A DNA stretch of 64,000 nucleotides. Source: JAWWPG01 sp038254365 (GTDB lineage Bacteria; Actinomycetota; Actinomycetes; Propionibacteriales; Nocardioidaceae). How positions within the stretch are numbered: position 1 is the first letter of the stretch; every line of letters begins with the position of its first letter. Both the position numbers and the translations under genes were made by a program. The stretch spans positions 1-64,000 of the forward strand of contig JBBSGI010000009.1 in NCBI GenBank assembly GCA_038254365.1, in the 5' to 3' direction. The notes beneath the pieces were generated by a model. It saw only the letters and a list, made by a program, of their open reading frames with translations, had not been told where the DNA came from and ran no database searches. Below, piece after piece: positions 51,614 through 60,664 of the stretch.

Positions 51614-52072
51614 ATGCGAGTGTCCGCCAAGTCCGACTACGCCCTGCGCGCGCTGATCGAGATCGCGACGCGTGCGGACGGCGCGCGGGTATCGGCGGAG
51701 GAGCTTGGCCAGCTCCAGGGCATCCCCAGGGGCTTCCTCCAGGCGATCCTCGCCGACCTGCGTCGGGCCAGCATCGTCATCAGCGTGCGGGGCCAGAACG
51801 GCGGATGGCGGCTGGCCGCGGACGCGTCGACGATCACCGTCGCGGACATCATCCGGGCGGTTGACGGTCCGCTGGTCAGCGTCTACGGGCTGCGCCCGGA
51901 GGCCGTCAAGTACCACGACTCGGCGACCGTGCTCCAGCTGGTGTGGATCGCCGCTCGAGCGAACCTGCGCGACGTTCTCGAGCAGGTCACCGTCGAGATG
52001 CTGGCCGAGGCCAGGCTGCCGCCGCGGGTCATGGCCCTCACCAACGATCGCGATGCCTGGCAGCCCCACTAG
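51614..52072 (+). CDS. Rrf2-family transcriptional regulator
   Basis: The 152-residue protein has the Rrf2 winged helix: VSAKSDYALRALIEIA, then LQGIPRGFLQAILADLRRASIVIS, and RGQNGGWRLA. The later part lacks the three cysteines that hold an iron-sulfur cluster in IscR and NsrR, so it is not an obvious cluster sensor. It is divergent from the broken dedA gene and may have controlled it. No clear ribosome-binding site precedes the ATG. Confidence 0.85.
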   Translation: MRVSAKSDYALRALIEIATRADGARVSAEELGQLQGIPRGFLQAILADLRRASIVISVRGQNGGWRLAADASTITVADIIRAVDGPLVSVYGLRPEAVKYHDSATVLQLVWIAARANLRDVLEQVTVEMLAEARLPPRVMALTNDRDAWQPH

Positions 52073-52285
52073 CTGTTGCCTCTGCGCCACCTGCTGCCGC
52101 TGTGACCAGGACACCAGGCCGCGCGAGCGAGACGGCCACGGGCGGCGGCTCGATGCACCTGCCGCAACATGTAGCCCACCTCCCGGGCCTTGCGGGCCGA
52201 GACGCGAGCCACCCCGAAGCCCGCATCCTCCATCTGCTCTCAGCCTGTGGATGCGGACATCACAATGCCCACCTGGGGACCCCAC

Positions 52286-52291
52286 TACCCT
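52286..52291 (+). promoter_or_regulatory. -10 element for chorismate mutase (leaderless)
   Basis: TACCCT is seven bases before the ATG at 52299. Confidence 0.4.
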
Positions 52292-52298
52292 CAAGAAG

Positions 52299-52622
52299 AT
52301 GAACGCGGACGAGGGGGCCGGCCAACCGGTACCCGATGAGGTGTGGACCGAGCTTCGACGACTGAGGGCGAGCATCGACAACCTGGATGCCGCGCTGGTG
52401 CACCTGCTCGCGGAGCGCTTCGCGTGTACGCAGCAGGTCGGGCAGCTCAAGGCCCGGCACGGCATGCCGCCGGCGGATCCGGAGCGGGAGGCCCAGCAGA
52501 TCGCCCGGCTTCGACAGCTCGCGGCGGAGGCACGCCTGGACCCGGAGTTCGCCGAGAAGTTCCTCGGGTTCGTCGTTGCCGAGGTGCTCAGGCACCACGA
52601 GGCGATCGCGCGCGACCCCTAG
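52299..52622 (+). CDS. Chorismate mutase, AroQ type
   Basis: The 107-residue all-helical protein has the AroQ pattern: LRRLRASIDNLDAALVHLLAERF, then VGQLKARHGMPPADPEREAQQI, and FLGFVVAEVLRHHE. It converts chorismate to prephenate for phenylalanine and tyrosine. There is no signal peptide, so it is the cytoplasmic form. The gene lies between the Rrf2 and MOSC genes, the latter with its own leaderless promoter. Confidence 0.85.
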   Translation: MNADEGAGQPVPDEVWTELRRLRASIDNLDAALVHLLAERFACTQQVGQLKARHGMPPADPEREAQQIARLRQLAAEARLDPEFAEKFLGFVVAEVLRHHEAIARDP

Positions 52623-52658
52623 CGCCACATCGGCGCGGGTCGGCGACGCATCCCGCAC

Positions 52659-52664
52659 TACGCT
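52659..52664 (+). promoter_or_regulatory. -10 element for the MOSC gene (leaderless)
   Basis: TACGCT is seven bases before the GTG at 52672. Confidence 0.42.
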
Positions 52665-52671
52665 CGACGAC

Positions 52672-53496
52672 GTGCACGTCTCGTCGTTGCGGATCTACCC
52701 GGTCAAGTCGACCACGGGCATCGACGTGTGTGAGGCCGTGGTCCACCCGTGGGGCCTCAACAACGACCGGCGCTGGATGGTCGTCGATCCGGCCGGTACG
52801 ACGATGACCGCCCGCGTCCACCGTGAACTGCTGCACGTCACCGCCACGCCTCGGCGCGGAGGCTCGATAGAGCTAACGGCACCGCGGATGGAGCCGCTGC
52901 ACGTGGAGGTCCCCTGCCGGGACGTGTCGGTACCGCTCACGATGTCGCGCATCGAGTCGGGGATAGGCGCCGGTGTAGCGGCGGACCGATGGTTGTCCCG
53001 GCTCCTTGCCACGCCGGTTCGCCTGGTCTGGCTCGACGACCCGCGGCGCCGTACGGTCGGGACGTCCCACGGTGGACGGCCGGGCGACGCGCTGAACCTC
53101 GCGGACGCGGGACCCGTTCTGCTCACGTCGACGACATCACTCGACAGGCTCAACGACTGGCTTCGGGAGACGGCCGCCGAACGCGTCGAGCGGGTCCCCA
53201 ACCCCCTGCCGATGGTGCGGTTCCGACCGAACATCGTCGTGACCGGGGTGGACGAGCCGTTCGCGGAGGACGAGTGGAAGCTGATCCGCGTCGGTGACGT
53301 CGAGCTGCGTTTCGCTGAGCACTGTGACCGGTGCGTACTCACCACGATCGACCCGCAGACCCTCGCCTCCGGCAAGGAACCGACGCGCAGCCTCGCACTG
53401 CACCGCCAGTGGGACCACGAGGTCTTCTTCGGGGTGAGGCTCATCCCGGTGACGACCGGCGTGATCCGGGTCGGCGACCCGCTCGTGCTGCGTTGA
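52672..53496 (+). CDS. MOSC-domain protein
   Basis: The 274-residue protein has an N-terminal MOSC-N barrel (VSSLRIYPVKSTTGIDVCEA) and a C-terminal MOSC domain (VRFRPNIVV, then AEHCDRCVLTTIDPQT with the conserved cysteine). Such proteins bind molybdenum cofactor and act as oxime or sulfoxide reductases (mARC, YcbX). The redox partner is not encoded here. The leaderless -10 spacing fixes the GTG start. Confidence 0.87.
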   Translation: MHVSSLRIYPVKSTTGIDVCEAVVHPWGLNNDRRWMVVDPAGTTMTARVHRELLHVTATPRRGGSIELTAPRMEPLHVEVPCRDVSVPLTMSRIESGIGAGVAADRWLSRLLATPVRLVWLDDPRRRTVGTSHGGRPGDALNLADAGPVLLTSTTSLDRLNDWLRETAAERVERVPNPLPMVRFRPNIVVTGVDEPFAEDEWKLIRVGDVELRFAEHCDRCVLTTIDPQTLASGKEPTRSLALHRQWDHEVFFGVRLIPVTTGVIRVGDPLVLR

Positions 53497-53571
53497 CCGG
53501 ATCCGCTGCCCGTCGTGGGCGGAAAACGTAGGCTGGTCCGGCGGGGCCGACAGAGAGTGAGAGCTGGCGAG

Positions 53572-54954
53572 ATGACGGAGATCAAGCGGCACCGGGTCAT
53601 GTTGTCCGAAGACGAGATGCCGACCCGGTGGTACAACATCGTGCCCGATCTGCCGGCGCCTCCTCCCCCCGTGCTGCACCCGGGAACCGGGCAGCCGGTC
53701 GGGCCCGACGACTTGGCGCCGCTGTTTCCGCTCGACCTCATCATGCAGGAGGTCACGAACGACAGGTACGTGGAGATCCCGGGCGAGATCCTCGACGTCT
53801 ACCGGCTCTGGCGGCCTAGCCCGCTCTTCCGCGCGCACCGGCTGGAGAAGGCCCTCGGCACCCCGGCCCGGATCTACTACAAGTACGAGGGTGTCTCGCC
53901 GGCTGGCTCGCACAAGCCGAACACCGCTGTGCCTCAGGCGTTCTACAACGCCAAGGCAGGCATCAAGAGGCTGACCACCGAGACCGGTGCGGGACAGTGG
54001 GGCACCGCCCTCGCGTTCGCCTGCGCCCAGTTCGACGTCGAGTGTGAGGTCTGGCAAGTACGTGCCTCGTACGACCAGAAGCCGTACCGACGCATGATGA
54101 TCGAGACGTTCGGCGGCATCGTGCACCCTAGCCCCTCAGACCTGACGAACGCTGGGCGAGCCATCCTGGCCAAGGACCCCGACTCGACGGGCTCCCTCGG
54201 CATCGCGATCAGTGAGGCCGTCGAGATGGCTGCCCAGGATCCGACGACCAACTATGCGCTGGGGAGCGTCCTCAACCACGTGCTGATGCACCAGACGATC
54301 ATCGGCGAGGAGGCTTTGCTGCAGCTCGCGTCGATCGGAGAGACGCCCGACCTCCTCGTCGGATGCACTGGCGGCGGCTCCAACTTCGGCGGCCTCGCCT
54401 TCCCGTTCCTGCGCGAGAAGCTCGAGGGTCGCATGTCGCCGGTCATCCGCGCGGTGGAGCCTGCCGCCTGCCCATCCCTGACTCAAGGCGTCTACGCGTA
54501 CGACTTCGGCGACACAGCAGGCATGACGCCGCTGCTCAAGATGCACACCCTTGGCCATGACTTCATCCCCGACCCCATTCACTCCGGCGGGCTCCGCTAC
54601 CACGGGATGAGCCCGCTGATCAGTCATCTGTACGACCAGGGCATGCTCGAGGCGACGGCCAAGCCGCAGTCGGAGTGCTTCGCGGCCGGCGTGCTGTTCG
54701 CTCGCACCGAGGGGATCGTGCCGGCGCCGGAGCCGACTCATGCGCTCGCAGCGGCAGTCGAGGAGGCTCGACGATGCACGGAGACCGGCGAGGAGAAGGT
54801 CATACTGACGGCGCTCTGCGGGCACGGACATCTCGACCTGCCTGCCTACGACGCCTACCTCCACGGCCGAATTGTCGACCACGCCTGGGAGGACGCCGAT
54901 GTCCAGGCCAGGGTCAACCGGGCGCTGGAGAACCTCCCTGCCCTGGCGCACTGA
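53572..54954 (+). CDS. TrpB-like pyridoxal enzyme (TrpB2 type)
   Basis: The 460-residue protein is a TrpB2-type tryptophan synthase beta homologue. It has the long N-terminal extension WYNIVPDLPAPPPPVLHP, the PLP lysine in PAGSHKPNTA near residue 112, TETGAGQWGTALAFA, and the phosphate-binding GCTGGGSN. TrpB2 proteins can make tryptophan from indole and serine without TrpA. No trpA or trp operon is adjacent. The window also holds an attenuated trpS and a chorismate mutase, but they are not linked by operon. Confidence 0.87.
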   Translation: MTEIKRHRVMLSEDEMPTRWYNIVPDLPAPPPPVLHPGTGQPVGPDDLAPLFPLDLIMQEVTNDRYVEIPGEILDVYRLWRPSPLFRAHRLEKALGTPARIYYKYEGVSPAGSHKPNTAVPQAFYNAKAGIKRLTTETGAGQWGTALAFACAQFDVECEVWQVRASYDQKPYRRMMIETFGGIVHPSPSDLTNAGRAILAKDPDSTGSLGIAISEAVEMAAQDPTTNYALGSVLNHVLMHQTIIGEEALLQLASIGETPDLLVGCTGGGSNFGGLAFPFLREKLEGRMSPVIRAVEPAACPSLTQGVYAYDFGDTAGMTPLLKMHTLGHDFIPDPIHSGGLRYHGMSPLISHLYDQGMLEATAKPQSECFAAGVLFARTEGIVPAPEPTHALAAAVEEARRCTETGEEKVILTALCGHGHLDLPAYDAYLHGRIVDHAWEDADVQARVNRALENLPALAH

Positions 54955-54999
54955 GCGCGACAGCCGCACGACGCGCTCGCACCGCGTCAGGCTCGCACG

Positions 55000-55457
55000 C
55001 TACGTGGTGGCGGGCTCCAGGACCCGGATCGGGATCTGCCGCTCCGTCTTCTTCTGGTACTCCTCATAGTCCGGCCAGACTCATAGTCCGGCCAGACCTC
55101 GACGGCCCGCTGCCACCACAGCACCTTCTCCTCCCCCACGACCTCACGGGCGACCATGTCGTGGCGCGCGGGGCCGTCTTGGAGCTCGACGTGCGGGTGG
55201 TTGCGGACGTTGTGGTACCAGACCGGGTTCTTCGGCGCGCCGCCGAGCGAGGCAACGATGGCGTAGGTCCCGTCGTGCTCAACCCGCATCAGCGGTGTCT
55301 TGCGCAGCTTGCCGGACTTCGCGCCGACGGTCGTCAAGATCACCACCGGCTTCCCGCTCATCGTGGTGCCCTTGGTGCCGCCGGAGCTCTCGTACTCCTC
55401 GACCTGGTCCCGAGCCCACTGGCTGGGTCCCGGCTCGTACTTTCCTTGCAATGGCAT
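55000..55457 (-). pseudogene. F420-type (DDN-like) nitroreductase frameshifted by a 17-bp duplication
   Basis: The protein starts MPLQGKYEPG and has the deazaflavin-dependent nitroreductase core (VVILTTVGAKSGKLRKTPLMRVEHDG, NPVWYHNVRNHPHVEL). The frame breaks after EVWPDYE because a 17-bp unit is present twice (55063-55079 and 55080-55096). Deleting one copy restores the family's normal ending EYQKKTERQIPIRVLEPATT with a TAG at 55000-55002. As it stands, translation reads about 22 unrelated residues instead. The family uses coenzyme F420. Confidence 0.78.
55063..55096. repeat. 17-bp perfect tandem duplication
   Basis: CTCATAGTCCGGCCAGA occurs at 55063-55079 and 55080-55096 with no gap. Its length is not a multiple of three and it lies inside the nitroreductase gene, so it shifts the frame. 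Confidence 0.95.
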
Positions 55458-55485
55458 AGCTCCAGTCAACACCGCCGAGCGCAGT

Positions 55486-56532
55486 TCAGCGACCGGTGGG
55501 GGGCTCATCATCTGTTGGCGCGCGCCGCGCGGAGCCTTCGTTGAGGCGTCCGAGCATCCGGTTGTAGGCGGCGAGGGCAGCTTCGTCCTCGTCGAGATCG
55601 GCGCCGTCTAGCCGAGTGCGCTCGCCGGTGGCGTCGAGGTGGTCGGCCAGTGTGCTCCGCCGTACCCCCTCGAGCCAGCCGCCGGCCGTTGCGTTCGTCG
55701 AGGAGTGTGTGATGTAAGCGAGCACGACTCCGACGATGAACAGCATCATCAGCCCGTCACCGAAGGCCCACATGATGCCACCGCCGCGGTTCAGGTCGTG
55801 GAGGGGCGTGGGTCCCCAGCTGCGGCGGATCTCGGCGTACGCGGGGAAGAGCTCATGATCCGCCTGCAAGAGGACGATGCCGACAATGGTCTCGGGTGCC
55901 ATCGCGATGAACAGCGCGACGAGGCGCACCAGGTACGGCGGCTGCCAGCGGATTGGTTCGTTGCCGAGCAGCGGCAGCAGGAAGAGATAGCCGCCAACGA
56001 GGTAGAGCACGGCCTCGACCTGGTGCAGCCACGGGTGCAGCATCATCTGCTGCATGAACGACGTCAGATGTGTGCCGACGATGATGCCGGCGTAGAGCAG
56101 GAAGCCAATCACCGGGTGCGTCAGGATCGTGATCGGGGCCGAACGGAGGCTGGCTTCGACGCGAGCCCGCATGGTGCCGCGGGTGACCTGGAGCAACAGA
56201 GTCAGGGGGCTGCCCAGCACCAGCAGGGCCGGCGCCACCATGATCAGCAGCAGGTGCTGCACCATGTGCACCCAGAAGAGCACGTGGCCGTACGTCTCGA
56301 TGGCCGTGTTCAGGCTGACCCCCAGCGTGACGAGTCCGAGCAAGAAGCACGCAACCCGGTACCACGGCAGGGGCGGGTCCCCGGTGCGGCGGGCACGGCG
56401 CAGGCCGAGGGCGTACGAAACGAGTGCGGCGAGGATGAGCACGTCCCACACCAGGTTCAGCTGCCAGGCGGTGAAGAGCAGGTGCCAGGTGAGGGGGTCG
56501 TAGCCGCCCATGTCCATGTCAGGCACGGTCAC
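55486..56532 (-). CDS. CtaG-family cytochrome oxidase assembly protein
   Basis: The 348-residue membrane protein has about seven helices and the caa3-type CtaG pattern. This includes HMVQHLLLIMVAPALLVLGSP, a His in HPWLHQVEAVLYLVGG, LLGNEPIRWQP and MAPETIVGIVLL. It is thought to help insert copper into cytochrome c oxidase. A charged C-terminal tail of about 60 residues follows the last helix. The start is GTG 56532 with a GGTGG upstream. Confidence 0.87.
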   Translation of the reverse strand: MTVPDMDMGGYDPLTWHLLFTAWQLNLVWDVLILAALVSYALGLRRARRTGDPPLPWYRVACFLLGLVTLGVSLNTAIETYGHVLFWVHMVQHLLLIMVAPALLVLGSPLTLLLQVTRGTMRARVEASLRSAPITILTHPVIGFLLYAGIIVGTHLTSFMQQMMLHPWLHQVEAVLYLVGGYLFLLPLLGNEPIRWQPPYLVRLVALFIAMAPETIVGIVLLQADHELFPAYAEIRRSWGPTPLHDLNRGGGIMWAFGDGLMMLFIVGVVLAYITHSSTNATAGGWLEGVRRSTLADHLDATGERTRLDGADLDEDEAALAAYNRMLGRLNEGSARRAPTDDEPPTGR

Positions 56533-56659
56533 CCACCTCGGTCCTCACTCCCCCATTGTCGTGCTCGGCCAGCGGCCCGAGTGGGAGGGTCGGTACGGCA
56601 GCCCGGTCGTGGAGCGCCCCCACACCGCCCCGGCGCGCCCGTGCCTCGACGGGCTCGGT

Positions 56660-56923
56660 TCACCGGTGCTCGGGGTTCTCGTAGTCGTAGCGACACCCCG
56701 CGTCCCAACCTGCCCGGACGTTGCCCCATACCGGGAACCCACCGGCGTCCTTGAGCAGCTTGGCCAGATGCATCACGTTCCAGGTCATGAACGTGGTGTT
56801 GCGGTTCGTGAAGTCGTTCTCCGGCCCTCCCGAACCCGGGTCGAGATAGGAGGGTCCCGGGCCCGCCTCACCGATCCAGCCCGCGTCGGCCTGCGGCGGA
56901 ATGCTGTAGCCGCTGTGCTGCAG
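56660..56923 (-). pseudogene. C-terminal fragment of a flavodoxin-family NADPH-dependent reductase
   Basis: An 87-residue stretch without a start codon reads LQHSGYSIPPQADAGWIGEA, then GPGPSYLDPGSGGPENDFTNRNTTFMTWN, ending GCRYDYENPEHR and TGA. This matches the end of flavodoxin-family FMN reductases. The N-terminal flavin-binding part is absent; upstream the frame becomes low-complexity and unrelated. It is a gene remnant that lies at the edge of the next gene block. Confidence 0.7.
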
Positions 56924-57189
56924 GGTATCGCGTCGGCCGCGGGCGGGGCTGTTGCGGGAGAGGCGACGGCAGTCATGGCAGGCTCCTTGCGTGTCACGGG
57001 CATCGGTAGAGACAAGAGTGGCAGGCCATAGGGTGGGTAACCTGCCAGACCGTCGAAAGGGCAGGCCCGTACCCGGTGTTGAGCTCTCGGCGGCGATGGG
57101 CCGGGTCGAAGTCCGTCGCCCCTAGGCGGTCCCGGGGCGTAAGGTCAGAGTCCTGCGGAGCCATCCAGGCTTCCGACCAGGGAGCCACC

Positions 57190-57321
57190 ATGGCTGACAA
57201 GTCCCCCCGACAACACCTCTCCAAGAAGGCCGGCAAGTCGCTCAAGGAAAAGCGCGCCGAGAAGCACGCGAAAGCCGATGCGAAGGGCAACACCCCGATC
57301 ATCCCCCCGAAGAAGAGCTGA
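57190..57321 (+). CDS. Small Lys-rich protein
   Basis: The 43-residue highly basic protein reads MADKSPRQHLSKKAGKSLKEKR with a C-terminal TPIIPPKKS. Similar tiny Lys-rich proteins are common in actinobacteria and unstudied. GGGAG lies about six bases before the ATG. It has no membrane segment or recognised domain. Confidence 0.7.
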   Translation: MADKSPRQHLSKKAGKSLKEKRAEKHAKADAKGNTPIIPPKKS

Positions 57322-57526
57322 CCGGTCAGACCCCGCGGCGAGGCGGGCTAGCCCGATAGGTGAGCACCCAGCGTCAAGGTGCTTCACCATGCTGGTGCAC
57401 CTCTCCGACCTCCGCAGTACTTCCTGGCCCCGGCCGGACGGCCCTCGTCAGCCTTCCGGCTGAATCGTTACCTCCCCAAGACATTCGTCGGCAGGTCCTC
57501 CGCTTGCGAAGGAGCAAACTGGGCGG

Positions 57527-58180
57527 GTGAGCATCGGACGCCCGAGCCGCTACACCGGCGGCGCGCGCCTGTATGACGTGTTGTCCGGGGAGCGGCCGGT
57601 GTATCGCGCCGGGCGGGTCCTCGGCGTCACCGATCTTGAGCTGCGTCCGGGGGATCGGGTGCTTGATATCGGCTGCGGGACGGGGCTGAACTTCCCGCTG
57701 CTGCACGACGCGGTCGGGCCGAGCGGCGCGATCGTCGGGGTCGACGCGAGCAGCGCGATGCTGGCCCGCGCGCGGGCGCGGCGCAAGAACCGAGGATGGC
57801 GCAACGTGAACCTAGTCGAGGCCGACGCAGGTGACCTGGGTGAGACACTCTCGCAGTCTGCGCTGTCCCATTCGGTTGTTTCGGGGATGTTTGACGCCGC
57901 CCTGTTCACCTATTCTCTGTCGATCATCGACCGATGGCGTGATGCCTACGCACAGACCGCGGCCGCAGTACGTCCCGGTGGACGGATCGTTGTGGTCGAC
58001 ATGGCCTTGCCGGTCGGGCGGTGGCGGGTGTTCTCGCCGCTGGCCCGGTTCGCGTGTTTCACCGGCGGCGCCGATATTACCCGAGCACCGTGGACCCTGC
58101 TGCTGTCGAGCACGACGAGGACGAGACATCGCGTTGTCCGCGGGGGCCATATCCATATCGCCGCCGGAAGCCGGCCGTGA
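57527..58180 (+). CDS. Class I SAM-dependent methyltransferase
   Basis: The 217-residue enzyme has motif I VLDIGCGTGLNFPLL near residue 47, an acidic GVDASSAML, and the post-motif GGRIVVVDMALP. It resembles small phosphatidylethanolamine- or quinone-type methyltransferases. It faces the minus-strand cluster that begins beyond 58192 and may belong to the same island. The start is GTG with AAGGAG about 12 bases upstream. Confidence 0.83.
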   Translation: MSIGRPSRYTGGARLYDVLSGERPVYRAGRVLGVTDLELRPGDRVLDIGCGTGLNFPLLHDAVGPSGAIVGVDASSAMLARARARRKNRGWRNVNLVEADAGDLGETLSQSALSHSVVSGMFDAALFTYSLSIIDRWRDAYAQTAAAVRPGGRIVVVDMALPVGRWRVFSPLARFACFTGGADITRAPWTLLLSSTTRTRHRVVRGGHIHIAAGSRP

Positions 58181-58191
58181 CCTGGCGGTGC

Positions 58192-58869
58192 TCACCGAGC
58201 ATCTTGCTGGCCCGACGGTCCCGCCCTCGCCGCCTGGGAGCGTCGGTGCCGTGAGACGGCCACACCGACGGCGCTCAGCAGGATCAGGGCGCTTATCGCT
58301 GTGAGGAACGGCAGCGATCCCGGCCGGTCGCCGTAGGCGCCGACAGCCACGTAGGCAGTCGTGCCGGGCAGGATGCCGAGAAGTGTCCCTGCGAGGTATC
58401 TCGATGGCCGAACAGCGGTGAGCCCACTGAGGTAGTTGAGAGCGGTGAACGGCACGATCGGCACGAGACGCGCCGCGAGCACTGCCCAGAACCCCCGACG
58501 GGCCAGGTAGCGGTCCAGCGTCTGCAGCCGCGCTCCGGTGAAGTGCTGCACGGCGTCGCGGCCCAGCACCCGACCGAGATGGAACGCGGCGAGGGCGCCG
58601 AGCGTCGCGCCGAGCACGACGATCGGCAGGCCCCGGGCCAGCCCAAAGACCGCGCCGGCGGCTATGGTGAAGACCGTCGCAGGCAGCGGCAGCAGGCTGA
58701 GCAGGGCGTACACGACGGCAAATCCGAGCGCGCCGACCAGGCCGGTGCCGGCGTACTGGGCCTTCAGACCGGCGACGTCTGGAACGTCGACGAACACGGC
58801 CAAAAAGACGGCGGTGACCACCAGAACTGCCAGGCCGGCGAGGCGGTAACGCACATCCGGACGCATCAT
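58192..58869 (-). CDS. TVP38/TMEM64-family membrane protein
   Basis: The 225-residue protein has several membrane segments and the VTT core: LPLPATVFTIAAGAVFGLARGLPIVVLGATLGALAAFHLGR, then ARLVPIVPFTALNYLSG. The family is related to DedA and to lipid scramblase-like proteins; its role is unclear. Homologues often occur beside radical SAM and TIGR04282/TIGR04283 genes, as here. ATG 58869 has GGAAG upstream; an earlier start is possible. Confidence 0.83.
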   Translation of the reverse strand: MMRPDVRYRLAGLAVLVVTAVFLAVFVDVPDVAGLKAQYAGTGLVGALGFAVVYALLSLLPLPATVFTIAAGAVFGLARGLPIVVLGATLGALAAFHLGRVLGRDAVQHFTGARLQTLDRYLARRGFWAVLAARLVPIVPFTALNYLSGLTAVRPSRYLAGTLLGILPGTTAYVAVGAYGDRPGSLPFLTAISALILLSAVGVAVSRHRRSQAARAGPSGQQDAR

Positions 58870-58923
58870 ACGACTTCCGTGTAGTCCGCACTGACGCATG
58901 TGCGGGCCGGGACGGCGGCGTGG

Positions 58924-60606
58924 TCAGATCGCACAGCGGTAGGGCTGGGGCATGCTTCCGTCAGCCAATCGGGCGGCGAAGAACCGCTCAGTCACCAGCT
59001 GCTTGCCGACACGCAACGACGCGGCTCCGGTGGTCAGCAGCATGTCCGGGCTGGTCTCGGCGTCCGCGCCGGCAGGATGCCAATGCAGCCCGTCGGCAGT
59101 GACCGTCAGCTCGGGGGTCGTGTCGTCTTCACCGATGTCCATCCCGTGGTCGGAGAAGCCCCGACGCAGCATGGGCCGTACCGCGAAGGCGTCGCCTTTC
59201 ACCCCGAGGCCGGCGAGCATGTCCGCCACCTCCCCGATCTCGGCGGTGTTCTCCGGTGTCTCGGTGAGCGCAACCCGCACCACAAGCCCGAGGTCCAGCG
59301 CGGTCGCGATGCCGTCCATCGTGCGCTGCCACGAGCCTCGTCCGCGGTGGATGTCGTGCGTCGCGGCCGTTGCCCCGTCCAGCGAGGTTTGCACTACCAG
59401 ATTCGGATGGTCGGCGAGGTCGCGCAGGGGATCGAGGCGGGCGCCCCGTAGCAGCATCGCGTTGGTGAGCAAGACCGTCGGCAACCGGTCGACGGCGTAG
59501 TGGAGCATGCCCGCGAGGTCGGGGTGCAGCATCGGCTCACCGCCGGTCAAATAGAGCTCGGCGAACTCTTCGTCGACGGCCTCGTCGACGCGGGCACGGA
59601 GCTGCTCGAGCGACAGGCTGCGAGCCCGGGCCTTTGGTGAGGATGCGACTGCGCAGTAGTCACACGCGAGGTTGCAGTGGAAGTTGGTATAGATCCACAA
59701 CCGGGCAGGAAAGAACGGCGAGCCGAACAGCGGAATCACCGGCAGCTCGCCATCGGTCGTGATGCCCGGGGGGCCACCCCACCCGTCGTCAGCGGCGGCG
59801 AAGCCGTCGGGCAGCGAGGAGCGGTAGAGGTGATACCGGCCGGTCGAGCGTTCTCGCGGCGGCAGAATCTCCAGACACGTGGCCCACCAGCCGGACTCGA
59901 TCGTCTCGACGAAGGGCTGCGGCAACCCGGCCCGGGTCATCGACGCGGCCTGGGCCTGCCAGTCGTAGTCCAGCGCGACGAGCTCGGCCCTGGCTTCCCC
60001 GTTTTCGATGTCAAGGACGGCGTACCAGACGCTGCGGGTGCCGTCGTTGGCCGGCTTGCCTAGCACGCCGACGTTGACGGCGAGGGTGTTGCCGATCCGC
60101 CGCTGCCACGGCAGCCCGCTGTGGGTGCAGAGGATGACGTCCGCGCCGCTGAGGGCCGCCCGAGCCTGGTGTTCCTCCTCGGGCAGAGACTCCCACCAGA
60201 AATCGTTCAACGCCACGGTAGAGCCGTGCACCAGGTGCAGATCACAGCCCTCGATCGTTACCCGCTGCTCGGTGGGCAGGGCTCCCATCCAGGCGGCGAA
60301 CTGCGGGCTGGTGTGTGCCCGAGTGTGGTCGTAGATCAGCTGGGCGAACTCGTTGTCGCGAGGGTCGAGGTAGCCGCAGCCGCAATCGGGGTCGCCGCCG
60401 GCGAGGGCGACGTCGTAGTTGCCGGCGATGCACTCCATACCGGCGTCGGTCAGCAGCGGCCACAGGGTGTCCATCTCGGCGCCGAACCCACCAAGATCGC
60501 CGAGACAAAATAGCCGTTCGCAGCCGCGGGCCTTCGCGTCGATGATGAATGCCCGCAGCGCGTAGGGATTGGCGTAGGGGCCACCGCACACCGCTATGCG
60601 CGTCAT
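58924..60606 (-). CDS. Metallophosphoesterase-radical SAM fusion protein
   Basis: The 560-residue protein has two parts. The N-terminal part (about 1-220) is metallophosphoesterase-like, with LFCLGDLGGFGAE, AGNYD, LVHGS and CTHSGLPW, but the usual first metal motif DxH is replaced by CGGPYANP. The C-terminal part (about 300-500) is radical SAM: the cluster motif NFHCNLACDYC (CxxxCxxC), then LYLTGGEPMLHPDL and QTSLDGA. The radical SAM part may be the active enzyme, with the phosphoesterase degenerate or single-metal. Reaction and substrate are unknown. Confidence 0.82.
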   Translation of the reverse strand: MTRIAVCGGPYANPYALRAFIIDAKARGCERLFCLGDLGGFGAEMDTLWPLLTDAGMECIAGNYDVALAGGDPDCGCGYLDPRDNEFAQLIYDHTRAHTSPQFAAWMGALPTEQRVTIEGCDLHLVHGSTVALNDFWWESLPEEEHQARAALSGADVILCTHSGLPWQRRIGNTLAVNVGVLGKPANDGTRSVWYAVLDIENGEARAELVALDYDWQAQAASMTRAGLPQPFVETIESGWWATCLEILPPRERSTGRYHLYRSSLPDGFAAADDGWGGPPGITTDGELPVIPLFGSPFFPARLWIYTNFHCNLACDYCAVASSPKARARSLSLEQLRARVDEAVDEEFAELYLTGGEPMLHPDLAGMLHYAVDRLPTVLLTNAMLLRGARLDPLRDLADHPNLVVQTSLDGATAATHDIHRGRGSWQRTMDGIATALDLGLVVRVALTETPENTAEIGEVADMLAGLGVKGDAFAVRPMLRRGFSDHGMDIGEDDTTPELTVTADGLHWHPAGADAETSPDMLLTTGAASLRVGKQLVTERFFAARLADGSMPQPYRCAI

Positions 60607-60664
60607 CTTCCCCCCAGTCTCGGCGTTCCCGCAGTTGCCGTCGTCGCTCGCGTCGTCGGTGAGT

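Noticed and set aside
53572..54954. Tryptophan operon
   Set aside because: The TrpB2-type gene has no trpA, trpC or trpD neighbours.
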